Assembly (NCBI GenBank): GCA_014859965.1
Contig: JACZKQ010000131.1
Coordinates: forward strand, 1 to 64,000
Length of the DNA stretch: 64,000 bases
Direction: 5' to 3'
Source: Phycisphaerae bacterium
Lineage (GTDB): Bacteria > Planctomycetota > Phycisphaerae > Sedimentisphaerales > Anaerohalosphaeraceae
Shown here: positions 8,846 through 17,699 of the stretch, piece by piece
How the letters are laid out: each line of letters begins with the position of its first letter
How positions within the stretch are numbered: position 1 is the stretch's first letter
Made by a program: the position numbers and the translations under genes
Notes under the pieces: generated by a model
Told to the model about the DNA's origin: nothing
The model's database searches: none
Seen by the model: the letters and a program-made list of their open reading frames with translations, nothing else

Positions 8846-9955
8846 GTGAAATCAATAAGTGTGCAGGCGCCGGGACCGCGGGCGCTGCTGTGTTGCATGG
8901 CTTTGTGTGTTGGTTTTGCCGCCCGGGCCGAGGCTGCGCCGCAAGAGATCCGTATCGAGAATCTGGTCGACGGCGAGACGGTGGATTATCAACTGCTGCT
9001 GATCAGGGGATCGGTGGCGGCGAACGGCGGCGATCAGGTCGTGGTGTCGCTTGGCTCGGCGCGGACGTCGTGGCCCATCGTGCACAAACGCTTCAAGGCG
9101 CTTGTCATGCTTCAGCGGGGACGCAACGACATTCAACTGTCGGTCGACGGCGGCCCGATTCGCTGGCTCAACGTAACATACCAGCCCCGGCGTGCGGGAC
9201 CGTTTGTGCGGATGGTGTACGTGATCGCGGCGGATTCGGACGGGAGCTTTCAGGCGCCGCCCGGGGAATCCTGCGATATGGCCTGCGCGCAAGAGCGGAT
9301 TGCGCTGGCCGGATTGATGCTGCAGACGGCGACGGCGGAGCTGATGTACGAGGCGGGCTACGGGCGGAAGACCTTTCGGCTGCTTCGCGATGTCGTCGGG
9401 GACGTGGAGACGGTGATTCATCGCAGCGATCTGTCGATGAGCGAGGCCCACCAGATGACGGGCCTTCAAATATGGCGCAAGCTGTATCATCAGTTGAATC
9501 AACACGGCGATGTGGGCCGAACCATGGCGATTATGCAGATGACGCGGTACGACGCGGGCGCCGATAAGGCCTACGCGCACACGGCGCTGGGCGGCGGGTC
9601 GCTGGCGCTGTTCGGCTCGGGCGGTCTGCACGCCTGGCCGCAGACGGTGGCGGACATTCCGGGCTGCTTTACGGACCAGCGGCACATGTCGGATTACGGG
9701 CTGCTTGACGACAGCGCGTTTCGCAAGACGTTCTGGGCGAATTTCGCTACGGGGCTCGGGGCCTGCCTGCACGAGTTGGGGCATGCGTTCGGGCTGAATC
9801 ATTCGGGCGATAAGGAGTGCATCATGGAGCGGGGTTTCGATCGGATTAACCGTCTTTTCATGCTGACGGAGAACGGGACGGCTTTTGCCAGCGAGCGGAT
9901 CCGCTGGGCCCCTGAAAGCGCACGGCTGCTGAACGAAAGCCCGTGGCTCAATTAG
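8846..9955 (+). CDS. Exported zinc metallopeptidase, YIL108W-like (Metallopep, PF12044) family
   Basis: A 369-residue protein. GTG at 8846 is preferred as start: AGGA lies 9 nt upstream, a promoter lies just ahead, and it gives a typical signal peptide (ALLCCMALCVGFAARAEA). The zinc site is HELGHAFGLNH, with His309, Glu310, His313 and His319 (HExxHxxGxxH). Before it come blocks that I recognise from the yeast YIL108W/insect putative peptidase family: a VIAADSDGSFQAPPGE block, a TATAELMYEAGYGRKTFRL block and a YAHTALGGGSLALFGSG block followed by a Trp-Pro. That family is known mainly from fungi and animals, so a secreted bacterial member is notable. Substrate unknown; it may act on cell-surface or extracellular protein. 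It follows the GH13-GT5 gene but has its own promoter. Confidence 0.8.
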   Translation: MKSISVQAPGPRALLCCMALCVGFAARAEAAPQEIRIENLVDGETVDYQLLLIRGSVAANGGDQVVVSLGSARTSWPIVHKRFKALVMLQRGRNDIQLSVDGGPIRWLNVTYQPRRAGPFVRMVYVIAADSDGSFQAPPGESCDMACAQERIALAGLMLQTATAELMYEAGYGRKTFRLLRDVVGDVETVIHRSDLSMSEAHQMTGLQIWRKLYHQLNQHGDVGRTMAIMQMTRYDAGADKAYAHTALGGGSLALFGSGGLHAWPQTVADIPGCFTDQRHMSDYGLLDDSAFRKTFWANFATGLGACLHELGHAFGLNHSGDKECIMERGFDRINRLFMLTENGTAFASERIRWAPESARLLNESPWLN

Positions 9956-9956
9956 G

Positions 9957-9985
9957 TTGTGTTCGGGCGGGTGCTGTGGTATCCT
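9957..9985 (+). promoter_or_regulatory. Candidate promoter of the GH172 gene
   Basis: TTGTGT (9957-9962), 17-nt spacer, TATCCT (9980-9985), immediately after the stop codon of the metallopeptidase gene. The -35 is only fair. Confidence 0.4.
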
Positions 9986-10056
9986 GATGAGGTGCAGGAA
10001 AGGGCGGCCGCAAGGGTCGCCGCTGTGAAATCATCAACATTTTGGAGGTGTTTGAG

Positions 10057-12054
10057 ATGAGCGGAAGAGCATTTCTTTGTGCAGTTGTCGTGCTGGCTGC
10101 CGCGGGTGCGGTTTGGGCGGAGGCATTCACTTATGTCGACCTGATCGGGCATTTGACGGACCTGGAGCGGCTGGCGGTGCTGCCGGCCGACGGCGAAAGG
10201 TGCGAGCAGTGGTCGAGTTACGATCGGGCGAGCAAGTATGATGCGGCGGCTGACAGGTACGTCGGATGGGATGCCAACGATGATGGTCCGGGGATTATTC
10301 GCAGGGAGGGAGATTTGGAGGTCTTTGCGGAGATCGAGGGGCCGGCGGTGATCTGGCGGATATGGTCGGCGCAGGACGGGCCAGGGCATGTGAAGATTTA
10401 CCTGGACGGCGGTGAGACGCCCGCCGTTGATCTGCCTTTTAAAGCTTACTTCGACCTCAGCACGGAGCCCTTTACGCGGCCGGCGCTGGTGCACAAGGTG
10501 GCGCAGGGGCTGAACAACTACACGCCGATTCCCTTTCAGAAGTCGTGCAAGATTGTGGCGGAGAAGAACTGGGGGAGGTACTATCATTTTACCTACACCA
10601 AATATCCGAAGGGTACCAAGCTGCCGACGTTCAGCATGAAGCTGACGGATGCCGAGAGTGAGGCGCTGGATCGGGCTAACGCCCTGTTGACTGCCGAGAC
10701 ACCGCGCAGACGGGGTTCGCGACAGAGGCAGAGTGTGACTGTCGGTGCGGGGCAAAAGGTGCAGGTTCTGAAACTTGACGGTGCACAGGCGATCACGAGC
10801 CTGTTTGTGAAGCCGGAACTGCCGGAGAAGCCCGGCGACGTGGACGTGCTGCGCGAGTTGACGATTGCGATGTACTGGGATGGCGAGACGACGCCGAGCG
10901 TGTGGGCGCCGTTAGGTGACTTCTTCGGCACCGCGGCCGGCGAGAATCTGTACCGGTCGTTTCCGTTGGGCATGACGGAGGCGGGATATTACAGCCGATG
11001 GTATATGCCGTTCGGCAATGGGGCGGTGATTGAGATCGGCAATGACGGGGATCAGGAGCGTCGGATTGAGTTCGGGTCGCGGGTTGTACCGCTTCAGCGG
11101 CCGATCGAACAGTTGGGGCGGTTTCATGCGAAGTGGCATCGGGACATGGACCTTGATCCGAAGCGGGCGATTGACTGGACGATGCTGAAGACGCAGGGAC
11201 GCGGACGGTTCTGCGGCGTGATGCTCCATGTGTGGAATCCGCGGGGAAGCTGGTGGGGCGAGGGGGACGAGAAGTTCTTCATCGACGGCGAAAAGTTTCC
11301 TTCGACGTTCGGCACCGGCAGCGAGGATTATTTCGGGTATGCGTGGTGCGATCCGACGCTGTTCACCAACTGCTACCACAACCAGACGATCAGTATGAAC
11401 AACAAGGGGCATATTTCGGTCAATCGCTGGCATGTGAGCGATAATGTGCCGTTTACCACCTCGTTCGAGGGGGCGATTGAGAAATACTATCTGAACAGCC
11501 GTCCGACGCTGTATGCGTGCACTTCCTATTGGTACCTGGATAAGCAGGGCGTTGACCACTACCGGCCGGTGGCGGTCAGCGAGCGGAAGGGGTACTGGGG
11601 ACCGATTTACGTGTTTGCCGTGAAGGGTGCTATCGAGGGTGAGAAACTCAAGGTGCTCAGGAAGACCGGCGGCAATCTCAATGTGCAGGACATGACCGGT
11701 TTCGGCGAGGTATGGAGCGGCGAGGCGCAATTGTGGTGGACGGGCGGCAGGCCCGGCGACGTGGTCGAATTGGCCCTGCCGGTGGCCGAGTCCGGGCGGT
11801 ATAAGGTCAAGATGCAACTGACCAAAGCGGTCGATTACGGCATTGTGAAGATTTCGCTGGACGGCAAGAACGCGGCGGGCAGCCCGTTCGATTTCTTCAA
11901 CAACGGCGTCGTCGCGACGGGCGAACTGGACATGGGGACCTTTGAGCTTAGTAAGGGCGACCATGTGATCCGGATGGAAATCACCGGGGCCAACGCCCGC
12001 GCAGTCAAGGGATACATGGCGGGACTGGATTACGTCAGGCTGGAAAGACAGTGA
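10057..12054 (+). CDS. Exported GH172 (DUF2961) family glycoside hydrolase
   Basis: A 665-residue protein with a signal peptide (AFLCAVVVLAAAGAVWA). The start at 10057 has GGAGGTG (10044-10050) 6 nt before it. The body matches DUF2961, now glycoside hydrolase family 172: an N-terminal beta region with GPAVIWRIWSAQDGPGHVKIYLDGG, and the diagnostic GTGSEDYFGYAW block near residues 422-433, which holds acidic residues of the active site. Characterised members act on arabinofuranosyl or fructofuranosyl linkages. A C-terminal beta-sandwich (about 540-665) could bind carbohydrate. It probably acts in the periplasm or outside on plant- or microbe-derived arabinan-like glycans. It overlaps the next gene by 4 nt, suggesting coupled translation. 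Confidence 0.82.
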   Translation: MSGRAFLCAVVVLAAAGAVWAEAFTYVDLIGHLTDLERLAVLPADGERCEQWSSYDRASKYDAAADRYVGWDANDDGPGIIRREGDLEVFAEIEGPAVIWRIWSAQDGPGHVKIYLDGGETPAVDLPFKAYFDLSTEPFTRPALVHKVAQGLNNYTPIPFQKSCKIVAEKNWGRYYHFTYTKYPKGTKLPTFSMKLTDAESEALDRANALLTAETPRRRGSRQRQSVTVGAGQKVQVLKLDGAQAITSLFVKPELPEKPGDVDVLRELTIAMYWDGETTPSVWAPLGDFFGTAAGENLYRSFPLGMTEAGYYSRWYMPFGNGAVIEIGNDGDQERRIEFGSRVVPLQRPIEQLGRFHAKWHRDMDLDPKRAIDWTMLKTQGRGRFCGVMLHVWNPRGSWWGEGDEKFFIDGEKFPSTFGTGSEDYFGYAWCDPTLFTNCYHNQTISMNNKGHISVNRWHVSDNVPFTTSFEGAIEKYYLNSRPTLYACTSYWYLDKQGVDHYRPVAVSERKGYWGPIYVFAVKGAIEGEKLKVLRKTGGNLNVQDMTGFGEVWSGEAQLWWTGGRPGDVVELALPVAESGRYKVKMQLTKAVDYGIVKISLDGKNAAGSPFDFFNNGVVATGELDMGTFELSKGDHVIRMEITGANARAVKGYMAGLDYVRLERQ

Positions 12055-13478
12055 GAGCGGCAATGGCGAGGCGTGCCTTCTCAGCAGCGGCTGCAATGCT
12101 GGTCCTGAGCAGCGCCATTGTCAGCGGCGGTGAGCCCGAGGGGTGGGGTTACGCTGTTGTTGTGCACGAGCGGACATACGCCCAACCCGAGTGGAGGGCG
12201 GTGGCTGACGCCCTTAAAGCCAAACATGCCGCTTCGATTATCGTTTACGAGGAGGCCGTCGAAGGGACGCTTGGCGACTTGAGGCGGCTGTTTCCGAGAT
12301 ATGCCTGTTTTGTCGGACGGCCGGAAGAGGTGACGCGTGAGTTTGTTGGGCGGGTTCAGCGGCTTATGCGCGGGCTGGATGACGATCCGTACACGGATGC
12401 GATATGGGGGATCGTGACGGGTTATGATGCCGCCGATGCGCTGCGGATCGCCAGGCATAAGGAGCCGCTGGCGGTGCGGCGGGCGCTTTCGGCGACCGTC
12501 GGCGCGCAGGTCGACGGTTATGATGAGGGGCGGATGTACAATGAACTTGCGGCGGGAACGGTGGTGGAGAAGGCCGCGGGCGGTGAAACTCTGGCGAAAC
12601 CGTGTCCTGTGGATACGACGGCCAGGCTGGCGGAGGCGCTGAATACGTACGCGCCGGACGTGTTTATCACCAGCGGGCATGCGACGGAGCGCGACTGGCA
12701 GATCGGGTACAGCTACAGGAACGGATCGTTTCGCTGCGAGAACGGGCAGTGGTACGGCCTTGATACGGAGGGGCGTCGTTTCGATATTCGCTCGGCGAAT
12801 CCGAAGGTTTTCATGGGGATCGGCAACTGCCTGATCGCCCACATTCCGGACCGCCAGTGCTTGGCGCTTGCGATGATGCACAGCGGCGGCGTCTATCAAT
12901 TCGTCGGCTATACCATACCCACCGGATATGGGTACGGCGGCTGGGGGGTGAAGGATTATTTCTCAGAACTTCAGGCGGGGCGGTTCACGCTGGCCGAGGC
13001 CAACTATGTGAATAACCAGGCGCTTGTGTATGAGTTGGAGAAGCGCGGTCTGAATACGGATAGCGATCCGCGGCGGGGACTGCGCGGCGACCGGGACGTG
13101 GTGGTTCTCTACGGCGATCCGGCATGGGAGGCACGCATGCCAAAACGCCGCTTGCCCTGGACGCAGGAACTGCAGGAGGAGGACGGCGTGTATACTTTTA
13201 CGGTCACGGCCAATGAGCGGGGCGACTGGGACAATCGGCCCTTGGTTCACCTGCTGCCGCATCGAATCGAGAATGTGCGTGTGATTGAGGGTGGGGCGAT
13301 GAAGCCCGTAATCACGGACAATTTCATACTCGCTGCGGTCAGAGACAAGTTATTGCCGATGAAGGCCAACCGTGGGGAGGAGATTCCGATCAGGGGTGAT
13401 TTTGAAAAGGGGCAGAAGCTGACGGTTGTATTTCGTGCCGACAGGATCGCTGCGTCCGGTCCGGGTGCAGGCAATTAA
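12051..13478 (+). CDS. Exported protein, clan CD (gingipain/caspase-like) peptidase candidate
   Basis: A 475-residue protein starting with GTG within the stop of the GH172 gene (GTGA overlap); an ATG at 12063 is the alternative start. It has an N-terminal signal sequence (about residues 7-26). The region 30-330 reads like a caspase-haemoglobinase fold: repeated beta/alpha units, FITSGHATERDW with His210, then VFMGIGNCLIAHI with Cys260, the usual order of a His-Cys dyad in gingipain-type (C25) peptidases. A VYQFVGYTIPTGYGYGG segment follows, and the last 90 residues look like a beta domain. I cannot show that it is active. Translation coupling suggests a job with GH172, perhaps in processing or turnover of surface glycoproteins. 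Confidence 0.55.
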   Translation: MRAAMARRAFSAAAAMLVLSSAIVSGGEPEGWGYAVVVHERTYAQPEWRAVADALKAKHAASIIVYEEAVEGTLGDLRRLFPRYACFVGRPEEVTREFVGRVQRLMRGLDDDPYTDAIWGIVTGYDAADALRIARHKEPLAVRRALSATVGAQVDGYDEGRMYNELAAGTVVEKAAGGETLAKPCPVDTTARLAEALNTYAPDVFITSGHATERDWQIGYSYRNGSFRCENGQWYGLDTEGRRFDIRSANPKVFMGIGNCLIAHIPDRQCLALAMMHSGGVYQFVGYTIPTGYGYGGWGVKDYFSELQAGRFTLAEANYVNNQALVYELEKRGLNTDSDPRRGLRGDRDVVVLYGDPAWEARMPKRRLPWTQELQEEDGVYTFTVTANERGDWDNRPLVHLLPHRIENVRVIEGGAMKPVITDNFILAAVRDKLLPMKANRGEEIPIRGDFEKGQKLTVVFRADRIAASGPGAGN

Positions 13479-13547
13479 TACTGTGCTTGTACACAGCGAG
13501 CATTTCGTTTTTCCGTGACGGATCCATGAGCTTGCACGGGCCCTGGG

Positions 13548-14615
13548 TCAGGAAAAGCCATAAGGCTCGATCATTTGTCTGGCGGGTTTGAATTTGCAGA
13601 GGCACTGTTCGAGCGGCGTGCCGAGCAGGGCGATTTTTTCGTAGTCGCCCTGGCCCATGCCGGCTTCGGCCATGCTGGTCATGTAGAGAATGCGTTTCGG
13701 GTCGAAGCCCATGACGCGCATCGCTGTGACGTCGGCGGCTAAGGGGTCGACACTTGCCACCGCGACGCGCGAATCGACCGGGGTTCCGCCGACGGGGCCG
13801 TTGCCTTCCATGCCTTCGAAGCCGTCGATGACCGCCAGGTCGGGCCAGATTTCCTGGGCCAGGTGAAACATGTTATAGTGCAGCACGGAATTGACCTGGA
13901 AGCGGTCCTGCGTGTGGGTGAGGCCCTTGTCGTTCTTGCCGTCGTTGAGCGGCGCTGCCAGCAGGACGTTCTTCAGCGACAGCGTGGCGAGCACGCGGTC
14001 GTGGGTCTTGAGGGCGGCGGCGGAGACGATATAGAGGTCCGGGTCCAGGAAGGTGGAGATGATGCGGATGGGTATGGGGCGGTTTTCATTTCCGAAGACG
14101 TAGCGGTAGACGAACGGCATCGTGTTCAGGTCCACCAGCTTGACGTTGTATTCTTTTTCGAGCGCCAGATAGCCGTAGTTCTTGTAGCCTTCGAAGGTGC
14201 CGTCGCGGGAAGCGGTGGATTCACCGATCAGGATCGTCTCTTTGACGTGTGGAGTCAGGAAGTCGAGGATGGCCCGGACGGCATCGACGTGGGTGGCGCA
14301 AAGGGGGCGGTTGGTCTGCACCATGTTGGGCTTGATGAGGACCTTGCGGTTGCGGAGGCCGGCGAGGACGTCGTCTTTGATGTTGTCGAGTGCGCGGGCG
14401 ACAATCTCGCGGCGATCGCTGCCCTTGACGAGGCTGACCTTCGCCGGGCCGGCCGCGTTAACGTAGAGGCCGCCGCCAGTCTTGGCGAGAGGGTTCTGGA
14501 CGGCCGCCGGTTGGTCGGCGTGCAGGAGTTTGCCGCCGCCCAGCGCCGCGGCAGCGAAACCTGCCGACAAGCCTTTCAGTATGTCCCGACGATTTAAATG
14601 CCGTTTATGCGCCAT
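13548..14615 (-). CDS. Tat-exported DUF362 domain protein
   Basis: A 355-residue protein with a twin-arginine leader (HLNRRDILKGLSAGFAAAALGGG). The body matches DUF362 (PF04015), with VLIKPNMVQTNRPLCATHVDAV and an AVIDGFEGMEGNGP block. In many members DUF362 is joined to a 4Fe-4S ferredoxin domain. Here no cysteine cluster is present, so this is the stand-alone form common in Planctomycetota and Bacteroidota. Function is not established; export by Tat suggests a folded or cofactor-bearing protein in the periplasm. It lies on the minus strand between plus-strand genes, convergent with the peptidase candidate and divergent from the C45-type gene. Confidence 0.75.
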   Translation of the reverse strand: MAHKRHLNRRDILKGLSAGFAAAALGGGKLLHADQPAAVQNPLAKTGGGLYVNAAGPAKVSLVKGSDRREIVARALDNIKDDVLAGLRNRKVLIKPNMVQTNRPLCATHVDAVRAILDFLTPHVKETILIGESTASRDGTFEGYKNYGYLALEKEYNVKLVDLNTMPFVYRYVFGNENRPIPIRIISTFLDPDLYIVSAAALKTHDRVLATLSLKNVLLAAPLNDGKNDKGLTHTQDRFQVNSVLHYNMFHLAQEIWPDLAVIDGFEGMEGNGPVGGTPVDSRVAVASVDPLAADVTAMRVMGFDPKRILYMTSMAEAGMGQGDYEKIALLGTPLEQCLCKFKPARQMIEPYGFS

Positions 14616-14662
14616 GGGCCGCTCCTTTTTCCTAATGCCGCTCGAAGGCGGACGCAGAGATT

Positions 14663-14691
14663 AGAATACCAGGTCGGCCGTGTTTTTTCAA
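14663..14691 (-). promoter_or_regulatory. Sigma70-type promoter of the DUF362 gene
   Basis: On the minus strand TTGAAA (14691-14686), 17-nt spacer, TATTCT (14668-14663). The start would fall near 14657, about 40 nt before the ATG. Confidence 0.6.
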
Positions 14692-14699
14692 GTGTCCTG

Positions 14700-14728
14700 T
14701 TGCAATGCAGAGCCGGGCAGGTTAGTAT
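14700..14728 (+). promoter_or_regulatory. Sigma70-type promoter of the C45-like gene
   Basis: TTGCAA (14700-14705), 17-nt spacer, TAGTAT (14723-14728). It lies 8 nt from the -35 of the divergent DUF362 promoter, so the two could be regulated together. Confidence 0.55.
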
Positions 14729-14785
14729 TGCGGCAGGTCGGCGCGGGGAAGCCGAGGAGTGCAGACTAAAAGAAGGAGGTCTCTT

Positions 14786-15940
14786 ATGAACACCAGATTC
14801 ACGTCCGCAATTTTGTGCGTCATTTTCAGCGTTTTGGCTTTCGCTGCGCCCGTCGGGGCGGCGGACCGCAAGCTGGTCGCCCGGCACGGCAAGGGTTATC
14901 TGGAGACGGTGGACGGCTATCGCGTGCTGCACCTGAAGGGCACGCCGCAGGAGATGGGGGCCCAGCACGGGGCATTGCTGAAGGATGCGGTGTGCGCCAA
15001 TGTTGAATTTCTGCTGGCTGACGGGCCCGGCGGCGGCGTGGAGGTGGGCGGATTCAAGATTGCCCGGGCCGCCGTTGCCAGCGTGCTGCTGGGTGTATTC
15101 GAAAAGAAGGTGCCTGAGCGATTCAGCGAGGAGATGAAGGCGCTGGCGGAGGCGGCCGGACTGCCCGAATGGAAGGTGCGTGCGGCGAATCTCATACCGG
15201 AGGTGATGCACTGCAGCGGCTTTGCTCTGTTGTCGAAGGCGACGGCCACGGGCAAGCTGTATCACGGCCGGGTGCTCGATTACGGGGTGGAACTCAAGCT
15301 GCAGGATCACGCGGTGCTGATCATTCAGGAGCCCGACGGCGGCATCCCTTTTGTGAACGTCTCGTACGCCGGCTTCATCGGGTCGGTTACGGGCATGAAC
15401 ATGGAGCAGATCAGCATCGGCGAAATGGGCGGCGGCGGCGTTGGCTGGTGGGATGGCATTCCGATGTCGTTTCTGGTGCGGATGGTGCTGGAGGATGCAC
15501 GCACTTTGGATGAGGCGATCGGGGTTTTTCAGGACAACCCGCGGACGTGCGAGTATTACTACGTGATCGCCGATGCGCGGGCCGACTCGGCCGTTGGGAT
15601 CAAGGCGGTGCCGGAGAAGATTGAGGTCATCCGGCCCGGCGAGGCGCACCCGCTGCTGCCGACGCCCGTGGCGGACACGGTGCTCATGTCGGCGGGGGAT
15701 CGGTATGGCCATCTTGCGCGGCTCGCCGCCGAAGGACGGGGGACATTCACGGAGGAGTCGGCGATTCGACTCATGGATGCGCCCGTGGCGATGAAATCGA
15801 ACCTGCACAATGCACTCATGGCTCCGGCGGACGGGGTGATCTATGTGGCTAACGCGGCCGCGGACGCCAGTCCGGCATGGCGGCAGAAGTATTATCGCTT
15901 TGACATACGGCAGCTTTTGAGGGAGGAGCCGACGCGTTAA
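14786..15940 (+). CDS. Exported C45-type (acyl-coenzyme A:6-APA acyltransferase-like) amidohydrolase
   Basis: A 384-residue protein with a cleavable signal peptide (SAILCVIFSVLAFAAPVGAA). AGGAGG (14774-14779) sets the ATG at 14786. The sequence GTPQEMGAQHGALLKD near residue 52 and MHCSGFALLSKATATGKLYHGRVLDYG near 141-167 are typical of the C45 / acyl-CoA:isopenicillin N acyltransferase-like NTN hydrolases. Cys143 would be the catalytic residue exposed by self-cleavage between His142 and Cys143. Members hydrolyse amide bonds of small acylated compounds. The true substrate here is unknown. The gene stands alone between a divergent DUF362 gene and the xylanase. Confidence 0.72.
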   Translation: MNTRFTSAILCVIFSVLAFAAPVGAADRKLVARHGKGYLETVDGYRVLHLKGTPQEMGAQHGALLKDAVCANVEFLLADGPGGGVEVGGFKIARAAVASVLLGVFEKKVPERFSEEMKALAEAAGLPEWKVRAANLIPEVMHCSGFALLSKATATGKLYHGRVLDYGVELKLQDHAVLIIQEPDGGIPFVNVSYAGFIGSVTGMNMEQISIGEMGGGGVGWWDGIPMSFLVRMVLEDARTLDEAIGVFQDNPRTCEYYYVIADARADSAVGIKAVPEKIEVIRPGEAHPLLPTPVADTVLMSAGDRYGHLARLAAEGRGTFTEESAIRLMDAPVAMKSNLHNALMAPADGVIYVANAAADASPAWRQKYYRFDIRQLLREEPTR

Positions 15941-16089
15941 CGTCGGCCTGTTCCGCTTTGTGGCGGGCCTCGTGCCTGTTCAGGCGCACGCTGTCCGGTA
16001 GTGATTCCGGCGTTTCTCCACGGCTTGCACGGGTATTACCAGCGGCGCCCGGCACGTGGAATCTGCGTTCTGAGGACGGGTTACGGCAT

Positions 16090-16118
16090 TTGCGAGACGG
16101 GTTGCGATTCGGTATAAT
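16090..16118 (+). promoter_or_regulatory. Sigma70-type promoter of the GH10 gene
   Basis: TTGCGA (16090-16095), 17-nt spacer, consensus TATAAT (16113-16118). Start near 16125, giving a short leader of about 35 nt. Confidence 0.7.
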
Positions 16119-16158
16119 CACCGGAAAGTACTAATCTGAAATATGCAAGGAGATCCAG

Positions 16159-17451
16159 GTGAGAAGTATCTTTTGTTTTGCCATCGCAATGGTTGTGTGT
16201 CTTTGCTCGGCGTGCTTTGCTCTGAGCGAGGATGAGATCCTGAAGCAGGCCGACAGCCGCATAGAGAAGCACCGCATGGGCGAGATAACCCTTGTGCTCG
16301 TCGGTCCGGACGGGGCGGCGATCAAGGAGGGGACTGCCGTCAAAATTGAGCAGACCCGTCATGCGTTTCTTTTCGGCTGTAATATCTTCAAATTGCACGG
16401 CTGCCGCACGCCGGAGGATAATGCCGCATACGCAAAACATTTCTCCGAGCTGCTCAATTTTGCAACGCTTCCGTTTTATTGGTGGACTTACGAGCGCACG
16501 CAGGGCCGGCCGATGGACGAGCGGACTTCCGCCATTGTCCAGTGGTGCAAGGCGAACGACATAACGACCAAAGGACATCCTTTGGCATGGAATTACGTGG
16601 ATCCGGGATGGTTGCCGGACGACTCGGCAGAGGTGACGAAGCTGCAGATGGCCCGGATCGGCCGATGCGTTGACATGTTCGAGGGGGATATCGATATCTG
16701 GGATGTGGTCAATGAGGCGACGCACTATGACCGGGCCGAGACGCTGCAAAGAGCGCCGAAACTGAGTGCCATGATCAAGCAGATGGGCGTGGGGGAATAC
16801 GTGCGGCAGGCCTTCCGAGAGGCGAGAAAGGCCAATCCGGAGGCGACGTTACTGATTAATGACTATCGCACGGACCAGGCGTATATCGACTTGGTGATCA
16901 AGGAACTGGTCGATCAAGACGGCAAGGCGATGTATGACGTGATTGGCATCCAGTCGCACATGCACGGCGGCTACTGGGGGGCCAAACGCACGTGGGATGT
17001 ATGCGAGATGTATTCGCAATTTAATGTGCCGCTGCATTTTACCGAGACGACGCTGGTTTCGGGGCCCAAGACAAATGAGGGTTGGAAAACCACACCTGAA
17101 GGTGAAGCACTACAGGCCAAAGGCGCGGTTGAATTCTACACGGTGCTGTTCTCGCATCCGGCGGTTGAGGCGATTACGTGGTGGGACTTCAGCGATCAGG
17201 GCGCCTGGCAGCAGGCCCCGGCGGGTTTTCTCCGCGACGATATGACGCCGAAGCCGATGTACCATGCGCTGAAGGACCTGATCAGAGGCAAGTGGTGGAC
17301 GGTTGCCGGCGCGACGGTGGGGGAGAGCGGCAGGACGCGCGTGCGTGGTTTCTACGGCGACTACAAGGTGACGATTCCCGGCCGCGGGCTGAGCGGGTCA
17401 TTTGCGCTTGACAAGGGCGCCGAGGGCGTCGTGAAGGTGCAGCTCAATTAG
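16159..17451 (+). CDS. GH10 endo-1,4-beta-xylanase-like protein, secreted
   Basis: A 430-residue protein starting with GTG behind AAGGAGAT (16148-16155), with a signal peptide (SIFCFAIAMVVCLCSACFA). After about 70 residues of beta-rich sequence the GH10 barrel follows: KGHPLAWNY (His of the substrate cleft), the acid/base in WDVVNEATH (Glu186) and the nucleophile in HFTETTL (Glu296), then ITWWDFSDQGAWQ near the C-terminus. Both catalytic residues are in place, so activity on xylan or related beta-1,4 glycans is likely. The last 55 residues form a small beta domain. This is the clearest polysaccharide-degrading enzyme of the window. It is probably transcribed on its own, perhaps with the tiny gene that follows. 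Confidence 0.9.
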   Translation: MRSIFCFAIAMVVCLCSACFALSEDEILKQADSRIEKHRMGEITLVLVGPDGAAIKEGTAVKIEQTRHAFLFGCNIFKLHGCRTPEDNAAYAKHFSELLNFATLPFYWWTYERTQGRPMDERTSAIVQWCKANDITTKGHPLAWNYVDPGWLPDDSAEVTKLQMARIGRCVDMFEGDIDIWDVVNEATHYDRAETLQRAPKLSAMIKQMGVGEYVRQAFREARKANPEATLLINDYRTDQAYIDLVIKELVDQDGKAMYDVIGIQSHMHGGYWGAKRTWDVCEMYSQFNVPLHFTETTLVSGPKTNEGWKTTPEGEALQAKGAVEFYTVLFSHPAVEAITWWDFSDQGAWQQAPAGFLRDDMTPKPMYHALKDLIRGKWWTVAGATVGESGRTRVRGFYGDYKVTIPGRGLSGSFALDKGAEGVVKVQLN

Positions 17452-17471
17452 ACCTACGTGCGGAAGGTGCG

Positions 17472-17651
17472 ATGATGAAGTGGTCGGTGCGAATCACCTT
17501 GCTTGTGCTTGCGGCTTCGTACATGCAGGCGGAGCCGATTGCCGATCCGGGCAGTCGCGGCGTGAATTGGGAGCAGGTCAAGGCGCAGAGACGGGTGATT
17601 TCTTCATCAAACACACTTGGCGTGCGCTCGCGTTGGCGGTACAATACCTGA
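17472..17651 (+). CDS. Small exported protein candidate (59 residues)
   Basis: Starting at ATG 17472 (or 17475), with GGAAGG about 6 nt upstream, a 59-residue frame opens with a good signal peptide (RITLLVLAASYMQA) followed by about 40 polar residues. It lies 20 nt after the xylanase stop. Against it: it is short, its end contains a promoter-like sequence for the next gene, and it could be the remnant of a longer exported protein. No family recognised. Confidence 0.35.
   Translation: MMKWSVRITLLVLAASYMQAEPIADPGSRGVNWEQVKAQRRVISSSNTLGVRSRWRYNT
17617..17645 (+). promoter_or_regulatory. Candidate promoter of the NRAMP-like gene
   Basis: TTGGCG (17617-17622), 17-nt spacer, TACAAT (17640-17645). 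It overlaps the end of the small exported frame. The start would be near 17652, about 48 nt before the ATG. Confidence 0.5.
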
Positions 17652-17699
17652 CTCATTGTCGAAACACAGATTCCATGACGCCAAATCGAAGGAGAACGG

